Shown in pieces: positions 1 through 6,551 of a stretch of DNA of 12,848 nucleotides. How positions within the stretch are numbered: position 1 is the stretch's first letter; every line of letters starts with the position of its first letter. Position numbers and translations under genes: made by a program. The notes under the pieces were generated by a model. The model was not told the origin of the DNA. It did not search any database and saw nothing but the letters and a program-made list of their open reading frames with translations. The DNA lies in assembly GCA_002419025.1 (NCBI GenBank), contig DIFG01000014.1, positions 1-12,848 of the forward strand, given 5' to 3'. Source of the DNA: Deltaproteobacteria bacterium UBA5754 (GTDB taxonomy: Bacteria; Desulfobacterota; Dissulfuribacteria; Dissulfuribacterales; UBA5754).

Positions 1-42
1 TGACGAGGCGGTATGCAACTGCGCATTGGAAACCGATCAAAT

Positions 43-72
43 TCTACACGAAATAACGAAGAGCCGTATAAT
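43..72 (+). promoter_or_regulatory. Candidate sigma70-type promoter for the CGGC gene
   Basis: A perfect -10 hexamer TATAAT lies at 67-72. TCTACA at 43-48 matches the -35 consensus TTGACA at 4 of 6 positions, with an 18-bp spacer. Transcription would start near 79-80 and give a leader of about 160 nt before the ATG at 238. The call rests on consensus matching only. Confidence 0.35.
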
Positions 73-119
73 TTCGGGCTGGGCGCGCGCATGGCGCATA
101 TTCTTTCCTGGCGTTTCCC

Positions 120-200
120 CTTTGCCTTTTTCTCCAAGAAGGATGCGGGGACCCGGGATAACGACGCGCCGGCGGAAGGGTAGAAACGAAAAAGGCAAAG
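120..200 (+). repeat. Perfect 13-bp inverted repeat in the leader
   Basis: CTTTGCCTTTTTC at 120-132 is the exact reverse complement of GAAAAAGGCAAAG at 188-200, with 55 nt between. If transcribed from the promoter at 43-72 it would form a long-range stem ending 22 nt before the AAAGGAGG ribosome binding site (223-230). The role is unknown and chance is possible. Confidence 0.5.
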
Positions 201-237
201 CTGGATGAAACCCTTTGCCCCCAAAGGAGGAAGGCAG

Positions 238-579
238 ATGAACATACTCGTGATCGGATGCGGATCCTACATGGACGCCGGGTACGGCTGTCCGGGGGAG
301 TACAAATGCATAAGCGCCGTTGCGGAGAAAAACGGCATGTTCGCCCAGTACGACGAACCGAAGATTGTCGGTTTTTTGAGGTGCACGTGCCCGGGTCGGG
401 CGACTATCAACAACATCGGAATGGTGAAGAAGAACGTCAGGATCGACGCCGTGCATCTTAGCAACTGCATGGTCAAGGCCCAACCTATGTGCAAGAACCA
501 CGACTTCGAACAGTTCAAGAAGATGGTGGAGGAGAAGTATGGCGTTCCGTGTGTCCTCGGGACCCATGCCTATGACTGA
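238..579 (+). CDS. CGGC domain-containing small cysteine-rich protein
   Basis: A predicted soluble protein of 113 aa with no signal peptide or membrane segment. The order of motifs matches the CGGC family (PF08821/COG5561), a presumed metal-binding fold of unknown role: an N-terminal beta strand NILVIGCG, a CPG at Cys18, Cys24, a VGFLRCTCPGR segment with Cys49 and Cys51, then DAVHLSNCM with Cys77, Cys85, and a terminal GVPCVLGTHAYD. The family's signature CGGC-PG is here C-T-C-PG, so it is shortened and altered. The start is set by the strong AAAGGAGG (223-230) seven bases before ATG 238; an in-frame ATG at 205 has no such site. The gene stands alone, 95 bp before proC. Family membership is fairly sure. 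The function is not known to me; metal or redox sensing is a guess. Confidence 0.88.
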   Translation: MNILVIGCGSYMDAGYGCPGEYKCISAVAEKNGMFAQYDEPKIVGFLRCTCPGRATINNIGMVKKNVRIDAVHLSNCMVKAQPMCKNHDFEQFKKMVEEKYGVPCVLGTHAYD

Positions 580-638
580 TTTGATCGCACATTGACCACC
601 CCGTCCCCGCGCGCCCTTTTGTTAAGATGTGTAATAGG

Positions 639-661
639 AGTCATCATGACTGTTTCAGTCA
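639..661 (+). promoter_or_regulatory. Overlapping dyads in the proC leader (possible operator)
   Basis: Two dyads overlap just ahead of the proC ribosome binding site. AGTCAT-C-ATGACT (639-651) is a perfect 13-bp palindrome, and TGACTG-TTT-CAGTCA (647-661) is a 6-bp stem with a 3-nt loop. The pentamer TGACT or its complement AGTCA appears four times in 639-661. This could be a repressor operator or a small RNA hairpin covering the translation start. No protein ligand can be named. Confidence 0.35.
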
Positions 662-674
662 ACAAGGAGGCACC

Positions 675-1487
675 ATGGAGACCATAGGATTTATTGGAGG
701 CGGCCAGATGGCCGAGGCCCTCGTAAAGGGGATCATCAAGGCGGATGTTGCAAAGGCCGAGGCCATTACGGTCTCAGATCCGTCCGGGGAGAGACGCCGG
801 CATCTGGAAGAGGTTTATGGCGTCCGGGCGGTCCAGGAAAATCTGGAGGTCCTCCAGAACTCGCGTCTCCTTGTGCTCGCGGTCAAGCCCCAGGTCATGG
901 GGGCGGTCCTGGGAGAGATAGCCCCATCCGTGACCGCTAACCACCTCGTGGTCTCCATTGCCGCCGGGGTCCGAATCGAGACCTTGGAGACGGCCCTTCC
1001 CGAGGGAAGTCGGGTCGTCCGGGTCATGCCCAACACACCGGCCCTCGTGGGAGCGGGTGCGGCCGGGATCTCTCCGGGCAGACACGCCACCGAGGCCGAT
1101 CTCGACGGTGTTTCCCGAATCTTTCAATCCGTGGGGATATCGGTCATGGTCCCAGAGGACAGGCTGGACGCAGTAACAGGTCTCAGCGGGAGTGGACCGG
1201 CCTATGTCTTCGGATTCATCGAGGCCCTTGTGGAGGGCGGGGTCCGGGAAGGCCTTCCCCGCAACGTCTCGCGGGAGCTTGCCCTCCAGACCGTCCTCGG
1301 CTCGGTCCTCCTCGTCAGGGAGACGGGAAGGCACCCGGCCGAACTCCGGGACATGGTGACGAGCCCAGGAGGGACCACGGTCGAGGGGCTCCGGGTCCTC
1401 GAGATCGGGGCGTTTCGAGGGATCGTGATGGACGCGGTGAGCGCTGCGGCAAATCGGGCAAGGGAACTCGGCAGGGATGCAGGATAG
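675..1487 (+). CDS. proC: Pyrroline-5-carboxylate reductase (ProC)
   Basis: Cytosolic enzyme of 270 aa, normal for the family. It catalyses the last step of proline synthesis, NAD(P)H-dependent reduction of 1-pyrroline-5-carboxylate to proline. The N-terminal Rossmann fold opens with GFIGGGQMAEAL (residues 5-16), the glycine-rich dinucleotide loop, followed by LAVKPQ (68-73) and later RVMPNTP. The C-terminal helical dimerisation domain carries GLSGSGPAYVF (169-179) and MVTSPGGTTVEGL (from 227), both hallmark ProC motifs. ATG 675 is preferred because AAGGAGG (664-670) sits four bases upstream; the longer in-frame start at 627 has no comparable site and lacks homology. It is followed after only 12 nt by the 3' end of the convergent protease gene, with no visible terminator between them. 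The assignment is near certain. Confidence 0.97.
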   Translation: METIGFIGGGQMAEALVKGIIKADVAKAEAITVSDPSGERRRHLEEVYGVRAVQENLEVLQNSRLLVLAVKPQVMGAVLGEIAPSVTANHLVVSIAAGVRIETLETALPEGSRVVRVMPNTPALVGAGAAGISPGRHATEADLDGVSRIFQSVGISVMVPEDRLDAVTGLSGSGPAYVFGFIEALVEGGVREGLPRNVSRELALQTVLGSVLLVRETGRHPAELRDMVTSPGGTTVEGLRVLEIGAFRGIVMDAVSAAANRARELGRDAG

Positions 1488-1499
1488 GCTTATAAGGCC

Positions 1500-3950
1500 T
1501 CATTTCCCTTCTTCGTCTTTTTCATTCCCTCCCTTTTCTCCTTCCCCGAATTTTTTGAGGTCCTCTGCGAGCCTTCTGAGCTTCTGGTCCACGAGGTCGT
1601 TGATCGTTCCCTCGGGATATGTCCCGTCAGGCCTCCGCATGCCCGCCTCCACCCCCGTGAGGATCCCGATCCCCTCATCGATGGTCCGCACGGCCCATAG
1701 GTGGAATCGTCCTTTCTCGATGGCCTCCACCACGTCCTTTCTGAGCATGAGGTCCTTCACGTTACTCGCGGGGATCATGACGCCTTGTTCCCCGGTAAGG
1801 CCGGAGGCCTTGCAACAGTCATAAAAACCCTCGATCTTTTCATTCACGCCTCCGATGGCCTGTACCTCGCCTTTCTGGTTGACCGAGCCGGTGACGGCGA
1901 TGTCCTGTCTCAAGGGGATCTCGGCAAGGCTCGAAAGGATGGCATAGATCTCTGTTGAGGATGCGCTGTCCCCTTCCACGCCTGAGTACGACTGCTCGAA
2001 GGCGAGACTTGCGTTCATGGTGAGGGGTTTGTCCTGGGCGTACTTGTGGCGGAGGTATCCGGAGAGGATGAGGACTCCCTTGTTGAAGATCGGGCCTCCC
2101 AACTTCGCCTCCCGCTCGATGTTGATGATACCGTCACTTCCCATGGAGGTGACCGCGGTGATCCGGGTCGGCCTTCCAAAGGCGTATTCCCCGAGATCGA
2201 TGACGGAAAGTCCGTTTACCTGGCCCACTTTACTTCCCTGCGTGTCTATGAGGATGCTTCCCCGGCCGATCATCTCCTGGATCTTTTCCTCGATGAGATT
2301 GGACCTGCGGATGCGGGCCTGGATAGCCGCGTCCACGTCCTTTTCGGAGACGGCGATTCGGGAGGATGACCGGGCGTAGTGGTCGGCCTCGCGCGCCAGA
2401 TCCGAGATGAGGGGAAATGCTGTCGAGATCTTTTCGGAGCGTCCTGTCATTCGGACGGCGTGTTCGGCAAGCGTTGCTACGCCCGTTCTGTCGAAGGGCA
2501 GGAGACCCTCGTCCTCCCCGAGCTTCCTGAGAAAAGATGCGAACTTCAGGATGGATACCTCGTCTCTTGTCATGGAGGTGTCAAAATCGGCCCTGACCTT
2601 GAAGGTCTTGGGGACATCCTCGTCATAGTATCTCAGGAGGCCGTAGAGATGGGGAGGGGAGAGGAGGATCACCTTGATGTCCACGTCGATGGGCTCGGGT
2701 TTCAATCCCACGGATGTGAACCAGTAGAAGGGGTCGAAGGTCTGGATCTCCATGGATTTGGTCCGGAGCGCCCGTTTGAGGGCGGGCCAGACACCGGGTT
2801 CGATCAGGAGATCCAGCAGGTTCAGGACGAGGTAGCCCCCGTTCGCCTTGAGAAAAGACCCTGCCTTGATCTTTGTGAAGTCGCTTCGCCAGATCCCGCG
2901 GTTGTCCACCACGCGCTCGATGGATCCGAAGAGGTTCCGGTAGGTGGGATAGGATTCCACGATGATGGGCGGACGCTTCTGCTCCGCGTTGTCGATGAGG
3001 AGGTTGACCTCGTAGGGGAGAAAGGGGTCCCCGAGGAGCATGAAAGGCAGTCCGGCTGGGCCCTGTTGCTGCGGCCTAAAGACTGCAAGGTTATCCGAGA
3101 GGCTTTGGAGAACGGTCTTGAGATACCGCACGACCTTCTCGTCCGGGTATTTTTCGAAAAGCGGGGCCATGTGGGCATCGGCCATGGAAGTGAATGTGAT
3201 CTTGTCCACTTCCTGCCCCTTTTCCTGGAGCTCCTTCTGTATCTCCCGAATCTCGGCAAAGATCTGATCGATCTCGGTCTTGAGATTCGTATGCTTTTTT
3301 CGTATCTCCTCATACTCCTCACGGGGGAACCGGCCCTTGTCCACAAGTTCCTCAAGCTTGATGAGGGGGGTGGGCTCACCGTCCACGAGCGGCATGAGCT
3401 CAGGCCGTTCCATCTGGCCAGCCTGGACGGTCACGAGGGCAAAGCCCGCCTCCTTCACCCGCTTGTCGAGACCGAGGAAGAACTCTCGCGTCTTTCTTTC
3501 GTATTCTTCCATGATCTCGTTCTTGCGTTTCATGTATTCCTGGCTTTCGAAGACGCGTGGGACCTCACGCTTCAAGGTCTCGATGAAATCATGGACATCC
3601 TTTTTGAAGGCCCTTCCGCGTCCAGCCGGAAACCTCAGGAGGATGGGGGCCTCGGGATCGGCGAAGTTGTTGACGTAGCAAAGGTCCTCCGGGGGCTTGG
3701 TGTCTCCATGGATCTCCCCGAGGAGTTTTTTCACCACATCGAGACGGCCGGAGCCCGGCCAGCCGGTCACAATGACGTTGTAACCAGGTTTGTTGATGCC
3801 CATCCCGAAACGGAACGCCTCTACTGCCCTGTCTTGACCGACGATTTCAGTCGAGGGGGCCAGATCGGAGGTCGTCTCGAAGGGGAGGGTGGCAGGGTCG
3901 AGTCTCCATCGGAGTTTTTCCGGAGTAACGGCGAATGTGCTTATGTCCAT
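1500..3950 (-). CDS. Lon-related AAA+ ATP-dependent protease (LonB-like, COG1067)
   Basis: Predicted cytosolic protease of 816 aa that unfolds and degrades proteins using ATP. It lacks the N-terminal substrate domain of classical Lon and fits the Lon-related/LonB-like group (AAA_32 plus peptidase S16). The Walker A is GWPGSGR (63-69), with Arg69 in place of the usual Lys; Arg also occurs in this group. A long charged helical insert, likely coiled coil, follows. The Walker B region is YLVLNLLDLL, after KANGG. The C-terminal S16 domain has the catalytic dyad Ser662 (in VEGDSAS) and Lys705 (in GGVNEKIEG), 43 residues apart as in Lon. The start is ATG 3950, with an AAGGA site overlapping the TAA of the upstream hsp20 gene and 10 nt between stop and start. 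An in-frame TTG at 3980 would overlap hsp20 and is less likely. Co-transcription with hsp20 suggests a heat-stress role. Confidence 0.95.
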   Translation of the reverse strand: MDISTFAVTPEKLRWRLDPATLPFETTSDLAPSTEIVGQDRAVEAFRFGMGINKPGYNVIVTGWPGSGRLDVVKKLLGEIHGDTKPPEDLCYVNNFADPEAPILLRFPAGRGRAFKKDVHDFIETLKREVPRVFESQEYMKRKNEIMEEYERKTREFFLGLDKRVKEAGFALVTVQAGQMERPELMPLVDGEPTPLIKLEELVDKGRFPREEYEEIRKKHTNLKTEIDQIFAEIREIQKELQEKGQEVDKITFTSMADAHMAPLFEKYPDEKVVRYLKTVLQSLSDNLAVFRPQQQGPAGLPFMLLGDPFLPYEVNLLIDNAEQKRPPIIVESYPTYRNLFGSIERVVDNRGIWRSDFTKIKAGSFLKANGGYLVLNLLDLLIEPGVWPALKRALRTKSMEIQTFDPFYWFTSVGLKPEPIDVDIKVILLSPPHLYGLLRYYDEDVPKTFKVRADFDTSMTRDEVSILKFASFLRKLGEDEGLLPFDRTGVATLAEHAVRMTGRSEKISTAFPLISDLAREADHYARSSSRIAVSEKDVDAAIQARIRRSNLIEEKIQEMIGRGSILIDTQGSKVGQVNGLSVIDLGEYAFGRPTRITAVTSMGSDGIINIEREAKLGGPIFNKGVLILSGYLRHKYAQDKPLTMNASLAFEQSYSGVEGDSASSTEIYAILSSLAEIPLRQDIAVTGSVNQKGEVQAIGGVNEKIEGFYDCCKASGLTGEQGVMIPASNVKDLMLRKDVVEAIEKGRFHLWAVRTIDEGIGILTGVEAGMRRPDGTYPEGTINDLVDQKLRRLAEDLKKFGEGEKGGNEKDEEGK

Positions 3951-3960
3951 GGGGTCATCC

Positions 3961-4395
3961 TTAGTTTTCTGTGCTTTCAACAGCTATGCGCCTTATCCTT
4001 GCATGTTGCCATGGAATATCTATCCTCAGGCATTCGTCGTGGTAGAGGGCCGAGATGCCTTCCATGTCCACTTCCTTCGGGAGGGGGATCTCGCGAAAGA
4101 GACGGCGGCGCGTATATCCATAAAGGGCATGCGGCCCCGTCTCTTTCCGCTCCATTTTTGTGCTGATGACGATTTTTTCCGGTGAAACCGTGATGTCTAT
4201 ATCCTCAGGGGAGATGCCTGGCAACTCCATGAGGAGTCTGAGACATTCGCCAGAATCGTGAAACACGATGGGGGCGCCTGTCATGGGCCCTATGTATAAG
4301 GTGGGAAGTTCGGCTTGGAGCCTTTGTAAGGCATCGTCCACCTCCTTTCGGAGTCTCTCAAGTTCCTGCTCCATCCACAGTTTCAGCTCAGGCAT
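3961..4395 (-). CDS. Hsp20/alpha-crystallin family small heat shock protein
   Basis: A 144-aa ATP-independent holdase that binds unfolding proteins in the cytosol. An N-terminal amphipathic, charged helix (about residues 1-30) precedes the alpha-crystallin domain (about 42-135). Typical strands are LRLLMELPGISPEDIDITV, EKIVISTKMERKE, and FREIPLPKEVDMEGISA. The usual A-x-x-x-n-G-v-L motif is degenerate here (ALYHDECL, no Gly). A short tail ends in RRIAVESTEN, whose I-A-V could act as the I-x-I/V oligomerisation motif. ATG 4395 follows a GGGAGG site. It is the first gene of a two-gene minus-strand operon with the Lon-related protease 10 nt downstream, pairing a holdase with a protease. Upstream lies a large hairpin repeat with a heat-shock-like promoter match. 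Confidence 0.93.
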   Translation of the reverse strand: MPELKLWMEQELERLRKEVDDALQRLQAELPTLYIGPMTGAPIVFHDSGECLRLLMELPGISPEDIDITVSPEKIVISTKMERKETGPHALYGYTRRRLFREIPLPKEVDMEGISALYHDECLRIDIPWQHARIRRIAVESTEN

Positions 4396-4464
4396 TTCGT
4401 CCTCCCGGTCCCCGAGGATGGTGATGGTCTGTCAACCGTACAGAAAAGGGTAACCTCTTGATGT

Positions 4465-4614
4465 TTTATGGGAACCTTGAAAAATGAGGATTTTCGTTCG
4501 AGGGCAAGGCGCGAGGAGGTCAAAAAGCGGAGCATACGTCTGTATGTGAGCATTTTTGACCGACGAGCAACACAGCCATCGGGCGAAAGGACCATTTTTC
4601 AAGGTTCCCTTAAA
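4465..4614. repeat. Long imperfect hairpin repeat (MITE/REP-like) between two minus-strand genes
   Basis: This non-coding block folds on itself over its whole length. The outer arms GGGAACCTTGAAAAATG (4470-4486) and CATTTTTCAAGGTTCCC (4593-4609) are perfect 17-bp complements, and 4 more pairs follow outside one mismatch. Middle arms 4492-4505 and 4575-4588 pair at 13 of 14 positions, counting two G-U. Inner arms GGTCAAAAA (4518-4526) and TTTTTGACC (4553-4561) are perfect. The apex is CATAC-GTCT-GTATG (4533-4546). No ORF supports a protein. The right end touches the stop codon (4610-4612) of the exonuclease gene. Terminal inverted repeats and small size fit a MITE-like element or a structured multicopy intergenic repeat. 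Copy number is not visible from this window. Confidence 0.8.
4576..4603 (-). promoter_or_regulatory. Sigma32 (heat shock)-like promoter inside the hairpin repeat
   Basis: Read on the minus strand, CTTGAAA (4603-4597) matches the E. coli RpoH -35 consensus at 7 of 7 positions. After a 13-nt spacer comes CCCGATGG (4583-4576), close to CCCCATnT. It points toward hsp20 and the Lon-related gene, about 180 nt upstream of the hsp20 ATG. The site is part of the repeat, so the match may be incidental. Confidence 0.35.
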
Positions 4615-5269
4615 TGGATGTCTCCACTATATCCAGCCCCTTGCTCCATGTCACCGGAAGCCGAACCACCGCCTGGGCCTTGTTTCGAAAGAGGAGGTGA
4701 CCGTTTTGGTAGCCGTGAAGGAAGACGTCCTTGGTGAGGGCTACGTCCTGCCTGCAGTAATCGAGGATCTCCCGAATCCTGCCCTCCTTCCACCACTTGA
4801 GGGCCTGTAGGCCGCTCGCGCTTTTTCGCGCACCCAACGTCACCTCGGCCAGGTGGTCGAGGGAGAGCCTGTAGCCGAGCTGTGCATGGACGTCCTCGAG
4901 GATGTCGAGGGTCGGAAGGGCATGGAGATCCAGGTCAGTATATGCGGAAAGAACCCGGTAGTCGAATCGTTTGATATTGAATCCCACGAGGAGATCGAAC
5001 GAGGCAAGGAGCCCGAGGAGGTCCGGGAGGTCCTCCTCGAGAAATTCCAGGAAGGCGTCCCGGCCCGAGTCGTAGATGACGGCGCAGCTCACACCCATGA
5101 GGTCGGCCCGGTGCCAGCCGCCTACCTCCTGAGCCGAACGCTGGGTCTCGAGGTCGAGGACGCAGAAACGACGGATCGCTCGCCTGCCGGGGCCGTGGAT
5201 GCCTCCAGGCAGCAGGTCCTTGTCGGACTTCACGGCCTTAATGAAGCGGGTCACGGAAGAGGCGGACAT
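4610..5269 (-). CDS. RNase H-like DEDDy 3'-5' exonuclease domain protein (YprB-like)
   Basis: A 219-aa soluble protein with a DEDD-superfamily exonuclease fold, expected to cut nucleotides from a 3' end with two metal ions. The motifs are in order: Exo I VLDLET with Asp39 and Glu41, Exo II LVGFNIKRFDYRVL with Asn98 and Asp103, and Exo III DYCRQDVALT with Tyr171 and Asp175 (YxxxD, so DEDDy type). It most resembles the RNase_H_2 (PF13482) domain seen in YprB-like proteins. Whether it prefers RNA or DNA cannot be told. Its ATG follows the TGA of the dGTPase gene with no gap (TGAATG) and has no Shine-Dalgarno of its own, so translation probably depends on reinitiation. Its own stop touches the hairpin repeat, so the C terminus may have been altered when that repeat arrived. 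The catalytic residues are intact. Confidence 0.86.
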   Translation of the reverse strand: MSASSVTRFIKAVKSDKDLLPGGIHGPGRRAIRRFCVLDLETQRSAQEVGGWHRADLMGVSCAVIYDSGRDAFLEFLEEDLPDLLGLLASFDLLVGFNIKRFDYRVLSAYTDLDLHALPTLDILEDVHAQLGYRLSLDHLAEVTLGARKSASGLQALKWWKEGRIREILDYCRQDVALTKDVFLHGYQNGHLLFRNKAQAVVRLPVTWSKGLDIVETSI

Positions 5270-6436
5270 TCAGGAAAACCGCGGGGGATAGGGTTGTGGG
5301 ATGAGGATGGAGTTGGCCGTACGGAGAAAATAGGCGTCGGTCATGCCGGCAATGAAGTCACGGACGATCTCGCCCGGGGAGTGTGTGTCTGTATAGACGG
5401 GAGACATGCCTTCGAGATATTCCCGAAAGATTACCGATTCCTCACGGCCGACAGCGAGATCCTCGAGGAATTGCTCGAAGAGGATGCCGTAGAGGCGTTC
5501 TATCTTGGCCGATTCGGTCTTGATGAGGGGGTTTCGGTAGATGCGCTCCATGTTGAATGCCTTGATTTTCCGCAAGGCATCGGCCACCTCCTCGCTGAAT
5601 GCGATCTCGTCCCGCCCGAGGCTCGATTGCACCAGGTCCTCAACGAGTCGGTACATGATGGTCCCGTTCGTGTCACCGAGGACGGTGCGGCACCCTTTCG
5701 GGATCTCGTTTCTCTGGATGAGATTCAACCGGATCGCATCCTCGATGTCCCGCCCCACGTAGCTGATGACGTCGGACAACCGGACCACGCAGGCTTCGAG
5801 GGTTGTGGGTACGATCTGGATTTCCGGGTCGGCGGCCTTTTTCTGCATCTCCCGGTTGAGCTGGGCGAAAGTCTTGCCGCGCAGCGGGGAAAGGCTGCGC
5901 AGATGGGTCTCCCCGTCGTGGCAGAGTATCCCGTCCAGGACCTGGAGGCTCAGGTTCCAGCCCTTTCCCTTTCTCTCCACCGTGCGGAGGAAGTGGACAC
6001 CCTGGACGGAGTGGACGAAATTGGAAAGGCCGTGAGCCCGGCAGATGCGGGAGAGATATCTTTCTCCGTCGTGCCCGAATGGAGGGTGTCCGATGTCGTG
6101 GCCAAGGGCTATGGCCTCGATCAGGTCCTCGTTGAGCCTGAGGAGCCTGCCGATGGTCCGGGAGACCTTGGAGACGATCTGGACGTGGAGGACCCGGTGG
6201 GTGATATGGTCGTTGGGGACGAGGGAAAAGACCTGGGTCTTGTCGATGTAGCGGGTATAGGCCCGGGAGTGGAGGATCCGGTCCGCGTCCACGGAGAACC
6301 ACTGGCGATGCCCTGTCTCGAGCTCCACTTCAGGCTGTTCCCGTATGGCCTCGTAGCTTCGAGTAGCAAGGGGGGACAATCGGTCCCTTTCCCTTTCATC
6401 GAGGAGTTTTCTCAGCTGGGATGTATCGGGGTTCAT
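5270..6436 (-). CDS. dgt: dGTPase / HD-domain deoxynucleoside triphosphate triphosphohydrolase
   Basis: Cytosolic HD-fold metal enzyme that splits dGTP (or other dNTPs) to the deoxynucleoside and triphosphate, tuning dNTP pools. From ATG 6436 it has 388 aa. Visible motifs: RAYTRYIDKTQVFSL (58-72), ITHRVLHV with metal ligand His80, the signature AIALGHDIGHPPFGH with His113-Asp114, His117 and His122, and SDVISYVGRDIEDAI further on, the counterpart of the distal metal Asp region. The start is uncertain. An ATG at 6475 would add 13 residues (MGLCRVNLNPCNA) that do not look like family sequence, and its AAGG abuts the ATG too closely. Neither start has a good ribosome site. The gene is divergent from clpB and directly coupled to the exonuclease gene behind it. 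Substrate specificity (dGTP only or broad) cannot be read from sequence. Confidence 0.92.
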   Translation of the reverse strand: MNPDTSQLRKLLDERERDRLSPLATRSYEAIREQPEVELETGHRQWFSVDADRILHSRAYTRYIDKTQVFSLVPNDHITHRVLHVQIVSKVSRTIGRLLRLNEDLIEAIALGHDIGHPPFGHDGERYLSRICRAHGLSNFVHSVQGVHFLRTVERKGKGWNLSLQVLDGILCHDGETHLRSLSPLRGKTFAQLNREMQKKAADPEIQIVPTTLEACVVRLSDVISYVGRDIEDAIRLNLIQRNEIPKGCRTVLGDTNGTIMYRLVEDLVQSSLGRDEIAFSEEVADALRKIKAFNMERIYRNPLIKTESAKIERLYGILFEQFLEDLAVGREESVIFREYLEGMSPVYTDTHSPGEIVRDFIAGMTDAYFLRTANSILIPQPYPPRFS

Positions 6437-6551
6437 GGCATTACACGGATTAAGGTTGACACGGCAGAGGCCCATCCTTAGTTTTTACAGACATAAACGG
6501 TTTTCAATAGACTGATTTCAAAAAGGAATAAATACATACAAGGAGTCTTCC

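Larger units (their letters stand above)
1..237. other. Upstream non-coding/leader region, no convincing gene
   Basis: I see no convincing gene here. A frame-1 ORF runs from ATG 13 to TAG 181-183 (56 codons) with a GAGG at 5-8, but the encoded peptide resembles nothing I recognise and a good -10 box lies inside it at 67-72. It could be a small protein or the remains of one. The stretch contains a candidate promoter and a perfect 13-bp inverted repeat ahead of the ribosome binding site of the next gene, so it is best read as that gene's leader. Confidence 0.4.

Noticed and set aside
13..183. A 56-codon ATG frame with a weak GAGG
   Set aside because: Could be a small protein, but the peptide is not recognised and a TATAAT lies inside it; too weak to call as a gene.
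26..208. A 60-codon open frame starting at TTG 26
   Set aside because: TTG start with no ribosome site, Arg-rich translation without family resemblance, overlapping the likely leader of the CGGC gene.
1488..1499. CTTATAAG palindrome as a shared terminator between proC and the convergent protease gene
   Set aside because: Only 8 bp, AT-rich, no loop and no U tract.
2379..4166. A 595-codon open frame on the plus strand
   Set aside because: It lies antisense to the Lon-related and hsp20 genes, whose motifs are unmistakable. Its translation has no recognisable domain, and such frames stay open because of codon bias in GC-rich genes.
4407..4435. TTGACA on the minus strand (4435-4430) as an hsp20 promoter
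   Set aside because: The expected -10 position reads GGGACC, not a usable hexamer.
4853..6481. A 542-codon open frame on the plus strand
   Set aside because: Antisense to the dGTPase and exonuclease genes, with low-complexity acidic translation and no domain or ribosome site.
6456..6484. TTGACA (6456-6461) with TAGTTT (6479-6484) as a clpB promoter
   Set aside because: The -10 matches only 3 of 6 bases. A sigma32 reading with GCCCAT at 6470 has a spacer of only 8 nt.
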